A DNA stretch of 64,000 nucleotides, from contig CAZXXS010000097.1 in assembly GCA_964644845.1 (NCBI GenBank), forward strand, positions 186,001 to 250,000, given 5' to 3'. Under the pieces are notes generated by a model. That model was not told the DNA's origin. It ran no database searches and worked only from the letters and a program-made list of their open reading frames with translations. Positions 1 to 8,664 of the stretch are shown here, piece after piece (positions within the stretch are counted from its first letter, which is position 1; the number at the start of each line of letters is the position of its first letter). Made by a program: the position numbers and the translations under genes. Origin of the DNA: Geothermovivens sp964644845 (GTDB taxonomy: Bacteria; Zhuqueibacterota; Zhuqueibacteria; Oleimicrobiales; Geothermoviventaceae).

Positions 1-2
1 CA

Positions 3-59
3 CCGTCGAGCGCGTACGAGAGCGGGAAGAGTGGGCTGCCATCGAAGCAGGTGTCCTGA
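3..59 (+). CDS. Possible C-terminal tail of an upstream gene (partial)
   Basis: The frame starting at base 3 is open from the window edge to a TGA at 57-59, which lies 4 bases before the preferred GTG start of the next gene. Only about 18 residues are visible, ending in the peptide SKQVS. The tight spacing to the next start is what one expects inside an operon. Nothing about function can be said, and the short open stretch could be chance. Confidence 0.25.
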   Translation, partial: PSSAYESGKSGLPSKQVS

Positions 60-63
60 GCAG

Positions 64-801
64 GTGACGTGGCGCCGTCGAACGCGTGCGTTTGGCGCTT
101 TGATCCTTTCGCTGGTGTTCTTTGCCCTGTGGACAACCGGGGTGAACGCCAGAACCCGGCCCATCCTGGTCGATTCCGTTGGCGTTCACGGGGATTCCGT
201 TTTCGTGACGTTTCAGGCCCCGGGACTCTTCGACAACACCGTGCTACGAGCTCTTCGCCGTGGAGCGACCAGTGCCGTGGAGTACGAGATTCGCCTGTGG
301 CGAGACCGGAAATTTGTACCTGACGCTTTGATTTCCACGCGCCGGTGGCGTGTGCGCATCGTTTACGACCACCTTGAGGCAAAATACCTCCTTTTCGAAG
401 CGGACACGAGCGCCGGATTGCCGGTAGAATTGGAAGAAGCGATTCGTCGTTGCGAACGCAGACGGCGCGAGTTTGTTTTCTCGCCGGTGCGTAGCCTGAA
501 GCCGGGACGGTATTTTGTGAGTGTGTCAGTGGTGGTGGAGCCACTCGCGGTGGAAAACTACCGGGAACTGAAGCGCTGGGTTTCCGGGGAGGCGAAGACG
601 CTGGCGGAACGCTTGAAGAAAGGAAATCGCGCGCAAGAGGAACGGGGGCGCCTGTTCCAGATTTTGCTCGAGCTGACCGGCTTTGGTGATCGGGTCCGTG
701 GGGGACGATCTTTGCCTTTCGAAATTCGAAAGGATCAACCGAGCACAAGTGGAGAAAGTGACGGGACTCACGATCGTTGGAGGGGTTTGTGCGTACATTA
801 G
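64..801 (+). CDS. DUF4390-like membrane-anchored or exported protein
   Basis: About 245 residues if the GTG at 64 is used. That start puts a basic N-terminus (VTWRRRTR) directly before a hydrophobic segment at about residues 10-28, followed by a small-residue region that may be a signal-peptidase site. The body (EYEIRLWRDRKF, then a long middle with basic and acidic patches, then FVFSPVRSLKPGRYFVSVS) resembles DUF4390 proteins. In other bacteria these are encoded next to NtrY-like sensor kinases; no kinase follows here. An earlier ATG at 31 is in frame but would add a polar stretch before the hydrophobic segment and overlap the possible upstream tail. The last 20 residues look low-complexity. 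Family assignment is by resemblance only. Confidence 0.5.
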   Translation: MTWRRRTRAFGALILSLVFFALWTTGVNARTRPILVDSVGVHGDSVFVTFQAPGLFDNTVLRALRRGATSAVEYEIRLWRDRKFVPDALISTRRWRVRIVYDHLEAKYLLFEADTSAGLPVELEEAIRRCERRRREFVFSPVRSLKPGRYFVSVSVVVEPLAVENYRELKRWVSGEAKTLAERLKKGNRAQEERGRLFQILLELTGFGDRVRGGRSLPFEIRKDQPSTSGESDGTHDRWRGLCVH

Positions 802-1278
802 GAAGAATCTCTCGGTTCGAGAACAGCAAGAAGGGAATGCGGGTGATCCTCCTCGCGAGCGCTTCCGGGATTACGAAAGAGGTGTGAGTCCGGGCGCGGC
901 GGAGCTGCTTATTTCCGGCGTAACGGGCCGGGTTGGTAGAAAGTTTGCAGCAGCATTTTGAGGTTGGATCCCGGGTCTCCAGTGGAGTAGTGAGTTTCCG
1001 TTTGGGGGCGCTTGAGGCAGACCGGCGCGGGCTGGTCGTGTTCGGCAAGTCTTGCCGAAACGCAACAACGGGTAGCGGCACTCGGGGAGTGGTTTTGAGG
1101 GGCTGTCAGGCTTCTCAGTGGTCTTTTTCTGAACAGGGGAACTGGTGCTGTTGACTTTTCTCGGAGACTTGTGGGGGAAAGCTGTTGTCGTGCGGTTTGG
1201 TGCGGGGTCCGCTGCATTGACAGTCCAGCCAGGCGGCGGATGAAGGGGTGTGAACCTTTCCCAAGGAGGTGAACAAGT
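802..1278. other. Intergenic region, 477 bp
   Basis: No convincing gene. TTGACT at 1154-1159 and TTGACA at 1217-1222 resemble -35 boxes, but neither has a good -10 box 16-18 bases downstream. The strong Shine-Dalgarno AAGGAGGTG at 1262-1270 belongs to the next gene. Confidence 0.5.
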
Positions 1279-4200
1279 ATGCTGAAATTGCGAAAATGTC
1301 TGCTGACTGGCGCGACGGGGCTGCTTTTCCTGGCACTCGGGTTTTCTGGGTATGCTGGCACGGCTCCCCGCAATCTGGCAAAAGACCTGTCTGAAGATCT
1401 CAAGAACGCCAGAACGGAGCGACAGCTGGTGCAAGTCGTGCAGCGGGTTCAGACGTACCAACAGGAGCAAGAAGCTCGAGTTCAGGCAGCGTTGAAAGGG
1501 GTGCGGGCTAAGCAGGCGTTACTTCAAACGGCACGAAAGGCGATTTCTCCAGATGTACGCGTCCGTGCGGCGGTGCTGGCTGTCCGCGGGATGCTCCAGA
1601 GAGGGCAGAGTGTCGGCCTGGAAATTGAAAAAGCTCGAAAGGCCTACGGTGTCGCCGATGTGGCTGGGCGGGGTACAATCTCGGGCAAAGTGACGGTGGC
1701 CGGAGAGGCTCCGGAGGGCGACGTCGAGGTGGTGGCGTTTGATACGCTTGGGTACGTGGCGGATGTTGCACGCGTTGGCCCGCGAAACGCCAGGTACGTT
1801 TTGACAGTTCCCCCGGGCCGCTACTACCTGATGACGGTGAGCACGGGGTACGTCGACGAGATGTACGACGACATCCCGGCCCCCTTTGGCTCGAAAGAAG
1901 GGTGGCGTGCGGCAACTCTGGTGACTGTGAATGCTGCCGAACAGGTTGGGGACATCGATTTCGATCTGGACGTTGGCGCTACGATCACTGGGAAAATCTT
2001 CGACTCCGATGGGTACCCACTGGCGGGTACAACCGTTTCGTTTCAGCTTACCAGTGTGCAGAGTCCGATCTCGCTGCTCGAGTACGAAACCTGGACGGAT
2101 GACGCCACTGGTGAGTACCGAATCCACGTGCCTGCGGCGGGTCAGTACAAACTGGCGGCCAGCTGCGATGGTTACGCGCAGGTGTGGTACGACCAGAAAG
2201 ACACGTGGGAAGAGGCGGACACGCTTCTGGTACCGTCTGCGGATGCTACGGTGGCTGGCATCGACTTTTCCCTGCCGTTTCAGGGTGGAGAAGGGATTGG
2301 CTTGCCCTCAGCGAGTGAGGGTGGTGCGATCTCTGGTGTGGTGAAAGGACCAGGCGGACTGTTCCCCGTGATCGCTGCTCTGACGGTGGCTTTCGATCTG
2401 GCCGACAGTTCGGTGGCCGGATTCGGCATGTCCATGCTCGGGAATCCGTACGTGATCGGAGGCCTCCAAGACGGAGAGTACCTTGTTTACGCTGACGACA
2501 TTCTGGGTGACATCCTGGGGGTCGGGAACTACGTTGGGGAATTCTACGACGACGCACAAACTCCAGACCAGGCTACCCCGGTCCAAGTGAGCAACAGCGA
2601 CACAACTTTCGGGATCGATTTCGAACTGGACAAGGGAGGTAAGATTGAGGGGACTGTCACGGGACCTTCTGGGGAGCCGCTGGATTCTGTCCTTGTTGTG
2701 GTAGCCGATGCGGGAATCCTGGATGCCGCGGACGACCCGTTTTTGACCCACGTCCGACTCGGTGTTACTTTGACAGATGATGCCGGGAAATTCTCACTCT
2801 CCGGCCTTCGGACGGGTGACTACGTACTCCGGACACTGACTGTGGTCAAGCACGTCGGCGAAGTGCTGGACGAGTACTGGGACGGACACCACAGCATCTG
2901 GGATTTCCGGGAGGCGGATGTTGTGCACGTTCAGGCGCCTCGTAAGGTCTCTGGAATCAACTTCACCTTGGATGCAGGCGGGAGTGTGCAGGGGCACGTG
3001 TACGGAAGCGACGGCACTACCCCAGTCCCCGCAACAACAATTCTGGCGCTAAACGCTGACTCGAATCTGCCGGAATTCGCGTACGGCGAAGCGGGAACGG
3101 ACGGGGCCTACACGTTGGCTCCTCTGCCTTCCGGTGACTACAAGTTGCTGGCTATCTCGGCTGACGACAAACACCTGTCTGAGTTCTACGACGGCGCCTA
3201 CCGACTCGAGGATGCCAACCTCGTTCATGTGGACGCTCCTAACGCCACCGACGGGATCGATTTCACCTTGAACGAAGGTAGTGTGATTCGCGGCTTTGTT
3301 CACCTGCCGGACGGTCTGCCCGTTGGAGCGGACACGACCTACCGTTTTCCGGTTGTGGCTTACGACGCCAACACCGGGTTAATGGTGGACTACGCGTACG
3401 TGCAGTTTCCCGGTGGGTTCCGAATCAGTAAGCTGCTGCCGGGCCAGTACAAAGTTGCTGCGCTTCCGATTCTGTACGGCTACGCGGTGACCTACGTGGG
3501 TGGTGGCGACTCGTTTGACGACGAGGCAACTGGGACAGTGAACGTTGGCCCCGGCGCGGCAGTAGATGTAAGCATTACCCTGGAGCAGGGCTCAGGCTCG
3601 ATTGCAGGCACAGTAACTGAGCAAGGCACCGGTGAACCCCTCGACTTTGCTGTCGTCATGGCCTACGACGTTACTGGGCACGCCGCGGGCTTCGGTCTGG
3701 TTGGCGCGGATCCGGAACGCATGGTGCCGAGCAATCAGCCCGGGCAGTACACCATTCGCGGCTTGCGGCCCGGCAGCTACTACGTGCGGACATTCGCTTT
3801 TACGCACGTTTTCCCTCAAGTCTCTTCGATCGATCTCGAAAACTTTGAGTTCGATCTCAGTGGAGGAGAGCTTCCGTTTTTGTCGGGTGCGAACGGCAAT
3901 TTCGGACTTTTCAATCTGTACCAGGACGAGTGGTACAACAACGTGCCTGTCGAGAATTCGAAGATCACCCTGGAGACCCTGTACACGACGATTCTGGCTT
4001 TTGTGCGTCACGGTTTCGCCGAGGACTACGAGGATGACCTGATTCCGTTCTACCTGCCGCTGCCGTTCCAGGACACACCTGTACCAGGCGCTTCGGCCGT
4101 AGTCGTTGAGGAGGGCGGTACGGCAACGGCAGATTTTGCTCTGGCTGGTGCCACCGTCCAACAAGTCACGGCCGTGGAAGGCGAAAGGACACCCATGCCT

Positions 4201-4479
4201 TCGAAATTTAAGTTGTCGCAAGCCTACCCGAACCCCTTCAACCCGAGCACTAACTTGCAGTTAGCTCTGCCGAAGGCGGGTCGAGTTCGCGTGGTGGTGT
4301 ACGATCTGCTGGGACACCCGGTGCGGCAACTGCTGGACGGCGTTCGACCGGCGGGACTGTACACGCTCACGTGGAACGCGACAAACGACCAGGGCGAAGC
4401 TCTCCCAAGCGGTGTGTACTTCGTTAGGGTCGAGACTGGCTCCTTCAAAGCAACGCGAAAGCTTCTGCTGCTGAAGTAG
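1279..4479 (+). CDS. Giant secreted repeat protein with T9SS sorting domain
   Basis: A 1066-residue exported protein. The ATG follows a near-perfect AAGGAGGTG. The signal peptide spans about residues 1-26 (LLFLALGFSGYAG). Residues about 30-115 are charged and probably helical. From about 130 to 960 come repeated carboxypeptidase-regulatory/Cna-B-like beta-sandwich units of about 90 residues. Each starts near a G-x-I-x-G strand (GTISGKVTVAGE, ATITGKIFDSDG, GKIEGTVTGPSG). Several units end in an aromatic-acidic motif (VWYDQK, EFYDDAQ, EFYDGAY) and GIDFxL. The last 90 residues are a FlgD-like T9SS type A sorting domain (AYPNPFNPSTNLQ to ATRKLLLLK). It should cross the outer membrane and be surface-bound or released. 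It is a paralogue of the protein at 33496. No catalytic motif was seen; adhesion or scaffolding is inference. Confidence 0.85.
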   Translation: MLKLRKCLLTGATGLLFLALGFSGYAGTAPRNLAKDLSEDLKNARTERQLVQVVQRVQTYQQEQEARVQAALKGVRAKQALLQTARKAISPDVRVRAAVLAVRGMLQRGQSVGLEIEKARKAYGVADVAGRGTISGKVTVAGEAPEGDVEVVAFDTLGYVADVARVGPRNARYVLTVPPGRYYLMTVSTGYVDEMYDDIPAPFGSKEGWRAATLVTVNAAEQVGDIDFDLDVGATITGKIFDSDGYPLAGTTVSFQLTSVQSPISLLEYETWTDDATGEYRIHVPAAGQYKLAASCDGYAQVWYDQKDTWEEADTLLVPSADATVAGIDFSLPFQGGEGIGLPSASEGGAISGVVKGPGGLFPVIAALTVAFDLADSSVAGFGMSMLGNPYVIGGLQDGEYLVYADDILGDILGVGNYVGEFYDDAQTPDQATPVQVSNSDTTFGIDFELDKGGKIEGTVTGPSGEPLDSVLVVVADAGILDAADDPFLTHVRLGVTLTDDAGKFSLSGLRTGDYVLRTLTVVKHVGEVLDEYWDGHHSIWDFREADVVHVQAPRKVSGINFTLDAGGSVQGHVYGSDGTTPVPATTILALNADSNLPEFAYGEAGTDGAYTLAPLPSGDYKLLAISADDKHLSEFYDGAYRLEDANLVHVDAPNATDGIDFTLNEGSVIRGFVHLPDGLPVGADTTYRFPVVAYDANTGLMVDYAYVQFPGGFRISKLLPGQYKVAALPILYGYAVTYVGGGDSFDDEATGTVNVGPGAAVDVSITLEQGSGSIAGTVTEQGTGEPLDFAVVMAYDVTGHAAGFGLVGADPERMVPSNQPGQYTIRGLRPGSYYVRTFAFTHVFPQVSSIDLENFEFDLSGGELPFLSGANGNFGLFNLYQDEWYNNVPVENSKITLETLYTTILAFVRHGFAEDYEDDLIPFYLPLPFQDTPVPGASAVVVEEGGTATADFALAGATVQQVTAVEGERTPMPSKFKLSQAYPNPFNPSTNLQLALPKAGRVRVVVYDLLGHPVRQLLDGVRPAGLYTLTWNATNDQGEALPSGVYFVRVETGSFKATRKLLLLK

Positions 4480-4509
4480 GCGAATCGGGGTGGTGGGGCG
4501 GCGGGGTTT

Positions 4510-4545
4510 AGCCCCGGTCCTGAGACACGGGCCGGGGCTTTTTTG
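4510..4545 (+). terminator. Intrinsic terminator
   Basis: AGCCCCGG (4510-4517) pairs with CCGGGGCT (4532-4539), with further pairs inside the arms, followed by TTTTTT. It lies 30 bases after the stop of the giant repeat protein. Confidence 0.9.
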
Positions 4546-5071
4546 TGGCCGCAGAGCTTGTCGGAAGAAACCCCTCTGACAACGGCGGCTGCGCCCCATG
4601 CCTTCACCGCAGCCGATTTTTCCTGGAGCCGTACCCAACGGCAGGCGCGACCCGTTAGGGCGAGGTGGGGAATGCGTAGCTTACGGAGAAAACACGGAGC
4701 AAAGTTCTTGCCTTGGCCTGGAAAACTTGGTTGCTTCTTCGGGATCGGTTCGTCGGGTGGTCTCACGAGCGCCCGTGGGATCTTCCGCAGTCGATCTCGA
4801 GTCCCTTGGTGTCCCGGCGCAGCAAAGACACAACCCGAGTCCGAACACAGAGAGTGGACACCGGAGATGTTTGCCGATTGGTGCGCTCGTGAGCGAGGTG
4901 TTTTTGTGAACCAGGCTTATTACCTTCGACGGCCTGTGTGGGAAAATCGGGCGCTCTCCGGTGTGAACGTTCGCGTTGATTTTGTGCCGGGGCGTGTGTA
5001 ATTTCCAGCGCGGTAACGGGGCGCCCGCCCTCGAGCGCGGGCGGTGGCAGTGCGACAAAAGAGAGAACAGG
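4546..5071. other. Intergenic region, 526 bp
   Basis: Open frames here have no recognisable domain and no good ribosome-binding site. No clear promoter or repeat was seen. The region presumably holds the promoter of the PilZ-to-rlmH operon. Confidence 0.5.
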
Positions 5072-5734
5072 ATGCCGGCGAAAGTAGATCTCACAAAGGG
5101 ACAGAACGTTGTTCTTCAAAAAGACGCTGAGGTAATCGATTTTCGCTCGGAAACGGTGGTTCTGGACGTCAGCGACGAGCAAATCGCAGTGGCGTGTCGA
5201 ACGCTCACGGGCGACGAGCTGGCGCTTTCCAGCGGCGACTGGGTCTACGTGATTTTCATCCGGCCAGATGCCCTCTACAACTTTCGCACCCGTGTGGCGG
5301 CGGTGGACAGCGCAAACAAGGTGGCTTACCTGGAGCGGCGGGATGCGGAAGTACGTCGCGTTCAGCGACGGCAGTACTTTCGTGTTTACGTTCGTGTCCG
5401 GGTTGTGGCACGACTCATTGACGACGGCCGGGTGCGGCGGGCTGTTTCGCTGGAGTACCCCGCTCAGGCGGAAAACTTGAGCGGCGGGGGCTTGCTCTTG
5501 AAGGTGGCCGGGCGGTACGAGATCGGCGATTTGTTGTCCATTCAAATTTTCCTGCCAGATGGTAAGCCGCCGGTCGAGGCCGTAGGCAAGATTGTGCGTG
5601 TTCAGAACGAACCCAAGGACGAGAACCTCGCCGCGCACTACGGGGTGGAATTCGTGGAGATCGACGAACGCGAACGCAGCCGGATCATCGCTTTCCTGAA
5701 CAAAGTCCAGGCCAGCAAGCTCGCGGGGGTGTAA
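5072..5734 (+). CDS. YcgR-like PilZ-domain protein (c-di-GMP receptor)
   Basis: A 220-residue cytoplasmic protein. Residues 1-95 form a YcgR-type N-terminal beta domain and residues about 95-210 a PilZ domain. The two c-di-GMP contact motifs are intact: RxxxR as RQYFR (residues 100-104) and (D/N)xSxxG as NLSGGG (135-140). Proteins of this architecture bind c-di-GMP and act as flagellar brakes or as regulators of secretion and polysaccharide synthesis; no flagellar gene is nearby. The ATG at 5072 follows a weak purine-rich site. An in-frame GTG at 4976 would add 32 residues unlike the family. It is the first gene of a four-gene run, with 1 base between its stop and the next start. Confidence 0.85.
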   Translation: MPAKVDLTKGQNVVLQKDAEVIDFRSETVVLDVSDEQIAVACRTLTGDELALSSGDWVYVIFIRPDALYNFRTRVAAVDSANKVAYLERRDAEVRRVQRRQYFRVYVRVRVVARLIDDGRVRRAVSLEYPAQAENLSGGGLLLKVAGRYEIGDLLSIQIFLPDGKPPVEAVGKIVRVQNEPKDENLAAHYGVEFVEIDERERSRIIAFLNKVQASKLAGV

Positions 5735-5735
5735 C

Positions 5736-6350
5736 GTGTTCCTCCCCGAGGATGCTTACCGCACGGTCTCCAGGGTCGGGAAAGCGGAGATCGAAGTCAA
5801 AGGCTCCCGATTCATCGGCCACGCATTGCCAGCGAGCACGGTGGAGGAAGCCGAGGAAAAGATTGACGCCATCCGGCAGTACTACCGCGATGCGACGCAC
5901 AACTGTTTCGCTTACCGAATCGGAACGGGCCCTGGGTTGGTTTACCGCTTCGACGACGCTGGCGAACCTGGGGGGACCGCAGGGCGTCCAATTTTGCAAG
6001 CGATTGAAGGCAAGGGCCTGACGGACGTTGCTGTTGTCGTTACCCGTTACTTTGGCGGCACAAAGCTCGGCGCTGGCGGACTTGTGCGAGCCTACGCCAG
6101 CGTTGCGGCAGCTGCCCTGGATGCGGCCGAACCGGTGGTCCGGTACTTCGAGGAGACGTTTCGCGTCAGTTTTCCTTACCCCTTCTACAGTGCCGTCCAG
6201 CAAACGCTGGGTCAGTTCGGTGCCCGAGTTTTGCACTCCGCTTTCTCAGAAAGAGTTACGCTGGTTGTGGCTGTGCGGACGTCGAACCTCAAAAGCCTGC
6301 TCGAAGCCCTCCTGGACGCAACGTCTGGCAAACTCGAGAGGATTGAATGA
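5736..6350 (+). CDS. yigZ: YigZ/IMPACT family protein
   Basis: A 204-residue protein. The GTG start follows GGGGGTG, which overlaps the preceding gene's end. Residues about 15-125 are the IMPACT/UPF0029 N-terminal domain, with typical blocks KGSRFIGHA, THNCFAYRIG, DDAGEPGGTAGRPIL and TRYFGGTKLGAGGLVRAY. Residues about 140-200 form the ferredoxin-like C-terminal domain. Family members are linked to translation or proline-peptide metabolism, but the biochemical role is not settled. The stop overlaps the ATG of the next gene (ATGA), so translation is probably coupled. Confidence 0.93.
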   Translation: MFLPEDAYRTVSRVGKAEIEVKGSRFIGHALPASTVEEAEEKIDAIRQYYRDATHNCFAYRIGTGPGLVYRFDDAGEPGGTAGRPILQAIEGKGLTDVAVVVTRYFGGTKLGAGGLVRAYASVAAAALDAAEPVVRYFEETFRVSFPYPFYSAVQQTLGQFGARVLHSAFSERVTLVVAVRTSNLKSLLEALLDATSGKLERIE

Positions 6351-7633
6351 TCGACCTCCTGGGCATCCTTTTGACCCTTGTGCTTTCCGCCTTTTACTCG
6401 GGCAGCGAGACGGCGCTCGTTTCCGCGAACCGCCTCAAGTTCGAAGCTCTACGCCGCCTGGGCTCGCGTACAGGCAAACGGGTTGTGAAGCTGCTTGAGG
6501 AACCCGACCGCTTTCTCACGATTTGCGTTGTGGGTACCAACATTGCGGTAGTTGCGTGGTCGTCGCTTGTGGCGATCAAGCTGGAGCCGGTGATGGCCAG
6601 TTCCACCATCGTGCTGGTTTCCGCCACGGTGATGTTGATTTTCGGGGAGATCTTGCCGAAGACATTGGGCCGTTCGCTGGCGGACCGCTCGGCCGGCTGG
6701 ATTGCCGCTGGGGTCGCGGTTTCTGAGGTCCTTCTCTACCCGATGGTGTGGTTTGTGAGGGCAGTAGGGCGCGTGCTCGCGAAACTTTTCGGCGCCAAGC
6801 CTGGGGGTGCTGGGATGCGTTTCTTGCTGTCGCGCCGCGATCTCGAGTACCTCCTGGCTTCAAGCGAGGGGATGGCTCCCGTTGAAGAAGAAGAACGGGC
6901 GTTTATCACCCGGGTATTTCGTTTGGGGCACCAGCGCGTTCGCGACATCATGATTCCGCGAACAGAAATCGAGGCGGTCAGAATTGATGAACCCCTTGCT
7001 AAGGTGATTCAGAAGTTCAAATCGACAGGCTACTCGCGCTTGCTTGTCTACGGTGACAACCTCGACGACGTGCGCGGCTTTGTCCACGTGCTCGACCTCC
7101 TCAAGAAGCCTGAGCGTTGGCAGGACGTCATTCGTCCTGTGTTGGCCGTGCCCGAAAGCCTGTCCAGTGTTGAGCTGCTGCGTCGGATGCAAAGGGAGAA
7201 GAAAAGCATCGCTGTGGTGGTCGACGAGTACGGTGGCACGGAAGGCCTGGTGACGCTGGAAGATCTGGTGGAACAGCTTTTCGGTGAGATTCAGGACGAG
7301 TTCGACAACGAAGAACGTCTGGTACGTCGGCTCGGGCCGAGATCGTTCGTCGTTTCAGCCCGGGCTGAAGTGGCCTCGCTGAACGAAACGTTCGGTTTGA
7401 ATCTCCCGGAGGGCGACTACGTCACGATTGGCGGGCTTCTTACGGAAAGGGCGGGGCGTATTCCAGCGCCAAATGAGGAACTGGTCGTCGGCGAGTGGCG
7501 TATTCGGGTGCTTTCTTCGAGTCCGAAGCGAGTGGAATGGGTGCGGTTGGACCCGGTACGGCAGGACAAGCCACAACGTGGGGTACTGGAGAACGCGACG
7601 TCTGCGAAGCGTGGTACTGGGGAGCTGACGTGA
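6347..7633 (+). CDS. CNNM/CorC family transporter (DUF21-CBS-CBS-CorC_HlyC)
   Basis: A 428-residue inner-membrane protein of the HlyC/CorC (CNNM) family, whose members export Mg2+ or other divalent cations. The DUF21 membrane domain spans residues 1-180, with hydrophobic helices near 3-20, 58-80 and 85-145 and conserved SGSETALVSANRLK and GEILPKTL. A CBS pair follows at about 200-325 (DIMIPRTEIEAV, AVVVDEYGGTEGLVTLEDLVEQLFGEI). The CorC_HlyC accessory domain is at about 340-415. It overlaps the gene before by 4 bases and the gene after by 4 bases (GTGA), which indicates coupled translation. The last 20 residues are probably unstructured. Confidence 0.93.
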   Translation: MIDLLGILLTLVLSAFYSGSETALVSANRLKFEALRRLGSRTGKRVVKLLEEPDRFLTICVVGTNIAVVAWSSLVAIKLEPVMASSTIVLVSATVMLIFGEILPKTLGRSLADRSAGWIAAGVAVSEVLLYPMVWFVRAVGRVLAKLFGAKPGGAGMRFLLSRRDLEYLLASSEGMAPVEEEERAFITRVFRLGHQRVRDIMIPRTEIEAVRIDEPLAKVIQKFKSTGYSRLLVYGDNLDDVRGFVHVLDLLKKPERWQDVIRPVLAVPESLSSVELLRRMQREKKSIAVVVDEYGGTEGLVTLEDLVEQLFGEIQDEFDNEERLVRRLGPRSFVVSARAEVASLNETFGLNLPEGDYVTIGGLLTERAGRIPAPNEELVVGEWRIRVLSSSPKRVEWVRLDPVRQDKPQRGVLENATSAKRGTGELT

Positions 7634-8091
7634 AGCTCGCACTACTCAGTGTTGGCAAGGTCAAAGACCAGCGGATGACCAGCTTGATTGACGACTACCT
7701 GCGTCGCTTACGGGGAAGCGCCCAGGTGGACTGGGAGGTTGTAAAAGCAGCGGGTGCCACGTTGCCGAAACAGGAGGTAATGCGTGCCGAGGCAGAAAAG
7801 CTGCTTGGCCGCCTGAAATCGGACGATGTTGTGGTTCTCCTGGATGAGAAGGGCGTGCAGTGGAGCAGTCAGCAACTGGCGCAGTGGTTGGGAAAACAGC
7901 GGACGGTCGCGAGGCGAGTTGTTTTCGTTGTGGGAGGACCTTGGGGCACTGCAGTCGCGTTGCAGCGCCGGGCAGATGTAGTTCTGTCCCTCTCGCGCTT
8001 CACGCTGCAACACGACCTGGCGCTACTGGTGCTTGCAGAACAGCTCTACCGGGCGTTTTCTATCCTTTCGGGGCACCCGTACCACAAGTGA
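7630..8091 (+). CDS. rlmH: RlmH, 23S rRNA pseudouridine-1915 N3-methyltransferase
   Basis: A 153-residue SPOUT methyltransferase, the usual length. It uses SAM to methylate pseudouridine 1915 in helix 69 of 23S rRNA. The start is GTG at 7630, overlapping the previous stop; it gives the family's N-terminus (MKLALLSVGKVKD). The SAM-binding knot motifs are present: VVGGPWG in place of the common GGPFG, and the C-terminal LSRFTLQHDLALLVLAEQ leading to SGHPYHK. It is the last gene of the operon; no strong terminator follows before the convergent khpA. Confidence 0.96.
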   Translation: MKLALLSVGKVKDQRMTSLIDDYLRRLRGSAQVDWEVVKAAGATLPKQEVMRAEAEKLLGRLKSDDVVVLLDEKGVQWSSQQLAQWLGKQRTVARRVVFVVGGPWGTAVALQRRADVVLSLSRFTLQHDLALLVLAEQLYRAFSILSGHPYHK

Positions 8092-8155
8092 CGGAAGCCC
8101 GTTGTACCTGCGCAACGCTCCGTCTTGGAGTGACCCGCCTGTCTCCCGTGGAGTC

Positions 8156-8386
8156 CTACTCGAGGATCTCGAGTGTCGCGTGTTTGCCTGATTTCCTGGC
8201 GATTGCGTTCAGCAGAACTCGGATTGCCTGCGCGGTTCTACCGTTCTTGCCGATGACCTTGCCCATGTCCCTCTGGGCCACGCGAAGCTCGTAGACCGTC
8301 GTGGTTTCCCCAAAAACCTCGGAGACGCGGACCTGGTCCGGATGATCAACCAGGTGTTTCACGACGTATTCTACGAATTCTTTCAT
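8156..8386 (-). CDS. khpA: KhpA, KH-domain RNA-binding protein
   Basis: A 76-residue single KH domain of the KhpA/YlqC type. The GxxG loop is MGKVIGKNGRTAQAIR, and the N-terminus MKEFVEYVVKHLVD is typical. The ATG at 8386 follows AAGGTGG; an upstream in-frame ATG at 8410 has a worse site. KhpA proteins bind RNA with KhpB and affect cell elongation and small-RNA function. In many bacteria khpA sits between rpsP and rimM. Here it stands alone behind its own strong promoter (8636-8664) and an unusual leader with two micro-ORFs. Confidence 0.93.
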   Translation of the reverse strand: MKEFVEYVVKHLVDHPDQVRVSEVFGETTTVYELRVAQRDMGKVIGKNGRTAQAIRVLLNAIARKSGKHATLEILE

Positions 8387-8425
8387 GCCACCTTCCCCTG
8401 CCTGGACCATGGCGTTCTGCCCCGT

Positions 8426-8572
8426 TCAAGTGATCTTGCTATTTGACAATCTCGCTGAGTCCGTAAAGGTGGGTTTACTTGGCGGGGATGCCCGGCAGCG
8501 ACTGCATCTGCACGAGCGGAGCTGAACGGCACACAGGATGCCGTAAGAGCGCGTGCTGAGGCTTCTGTTCAT
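8426..8572 (-). CDS. Possible 48-residue Cys/Arg-rich micro-ORF
   Basis: The frame starts with an ATG that overlaps the stop of the preceding 14-codon frame as ATGA, and ends 40 bases before the khpA start. The product would contain four closely spaced cysteines (C14, C21, C23, C26) among many arginines. No family was recognised. The only support is position: it lies between a near-consensus promoter and khpA and is coupled to a frame with a perfect Shine-Dalgarno. It may be a translated leader rather than a stable protein. Confidence 0.3.
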   Translation of the reverse strand: MNRSLSTRSYGILCAVQLRSCRCSRCRASPPSKPTFTDSARLSNSKIT

Positions 8573-8613
8573 CGTGGCTGGCTGATTAGTGGTCTGGCCG
8601 GCCCTCGACCCAT
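8569..8613 (-). CDS. Possible 14-residue leader peptide
   Basis: ATG at 8613 is preceded by AGGAGGT (8627-8621) at the ideal 7-base spacing. That site begins within a few bases of the predicted transcription start of the khpA promoter. The frame encodes MGRGPARPLISQPR, then a TGA overlapping the next ATG. The spacing is too good to ignore, but there is no coding evidence beyond it. Confidence 0.4.
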   Translation of the reverse strand: MGRGPARPLISQPR

Positions 8614-8635
8614 GGTTTGGACCTCCTTCAAACGC

Positions 8636-8664
8636 AATATATTTCGTAAACCCCTGAATGTCAA
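8636..8664 (-). promoter_or_regulatory. Sigma-70-type promoter of khpA leader
   Basis: Reading the minus strand, TTGACA (8664-8659), a 17-base spacer, then TATATT (8641-8636). This is the best match to the housekeeping promoter consensus in the window. The start would fall near 8629, about 240 bases before khpA. Confidence 0.8.

Noticed and set aside
683..961. 92-codon frame overlapping the end of the DUF4390-like gene, considered as a frameshifted continuation
   Set aside because: No domain continues across the junction, and the product looks random after the first 40 residues.
4543..5001. 152-codon open frame on the + strand
   Set aside because: Begins inside the terminator tail, has no ribosome-binding site, and the product is a random-looking Arg/Trp-rich sequence.
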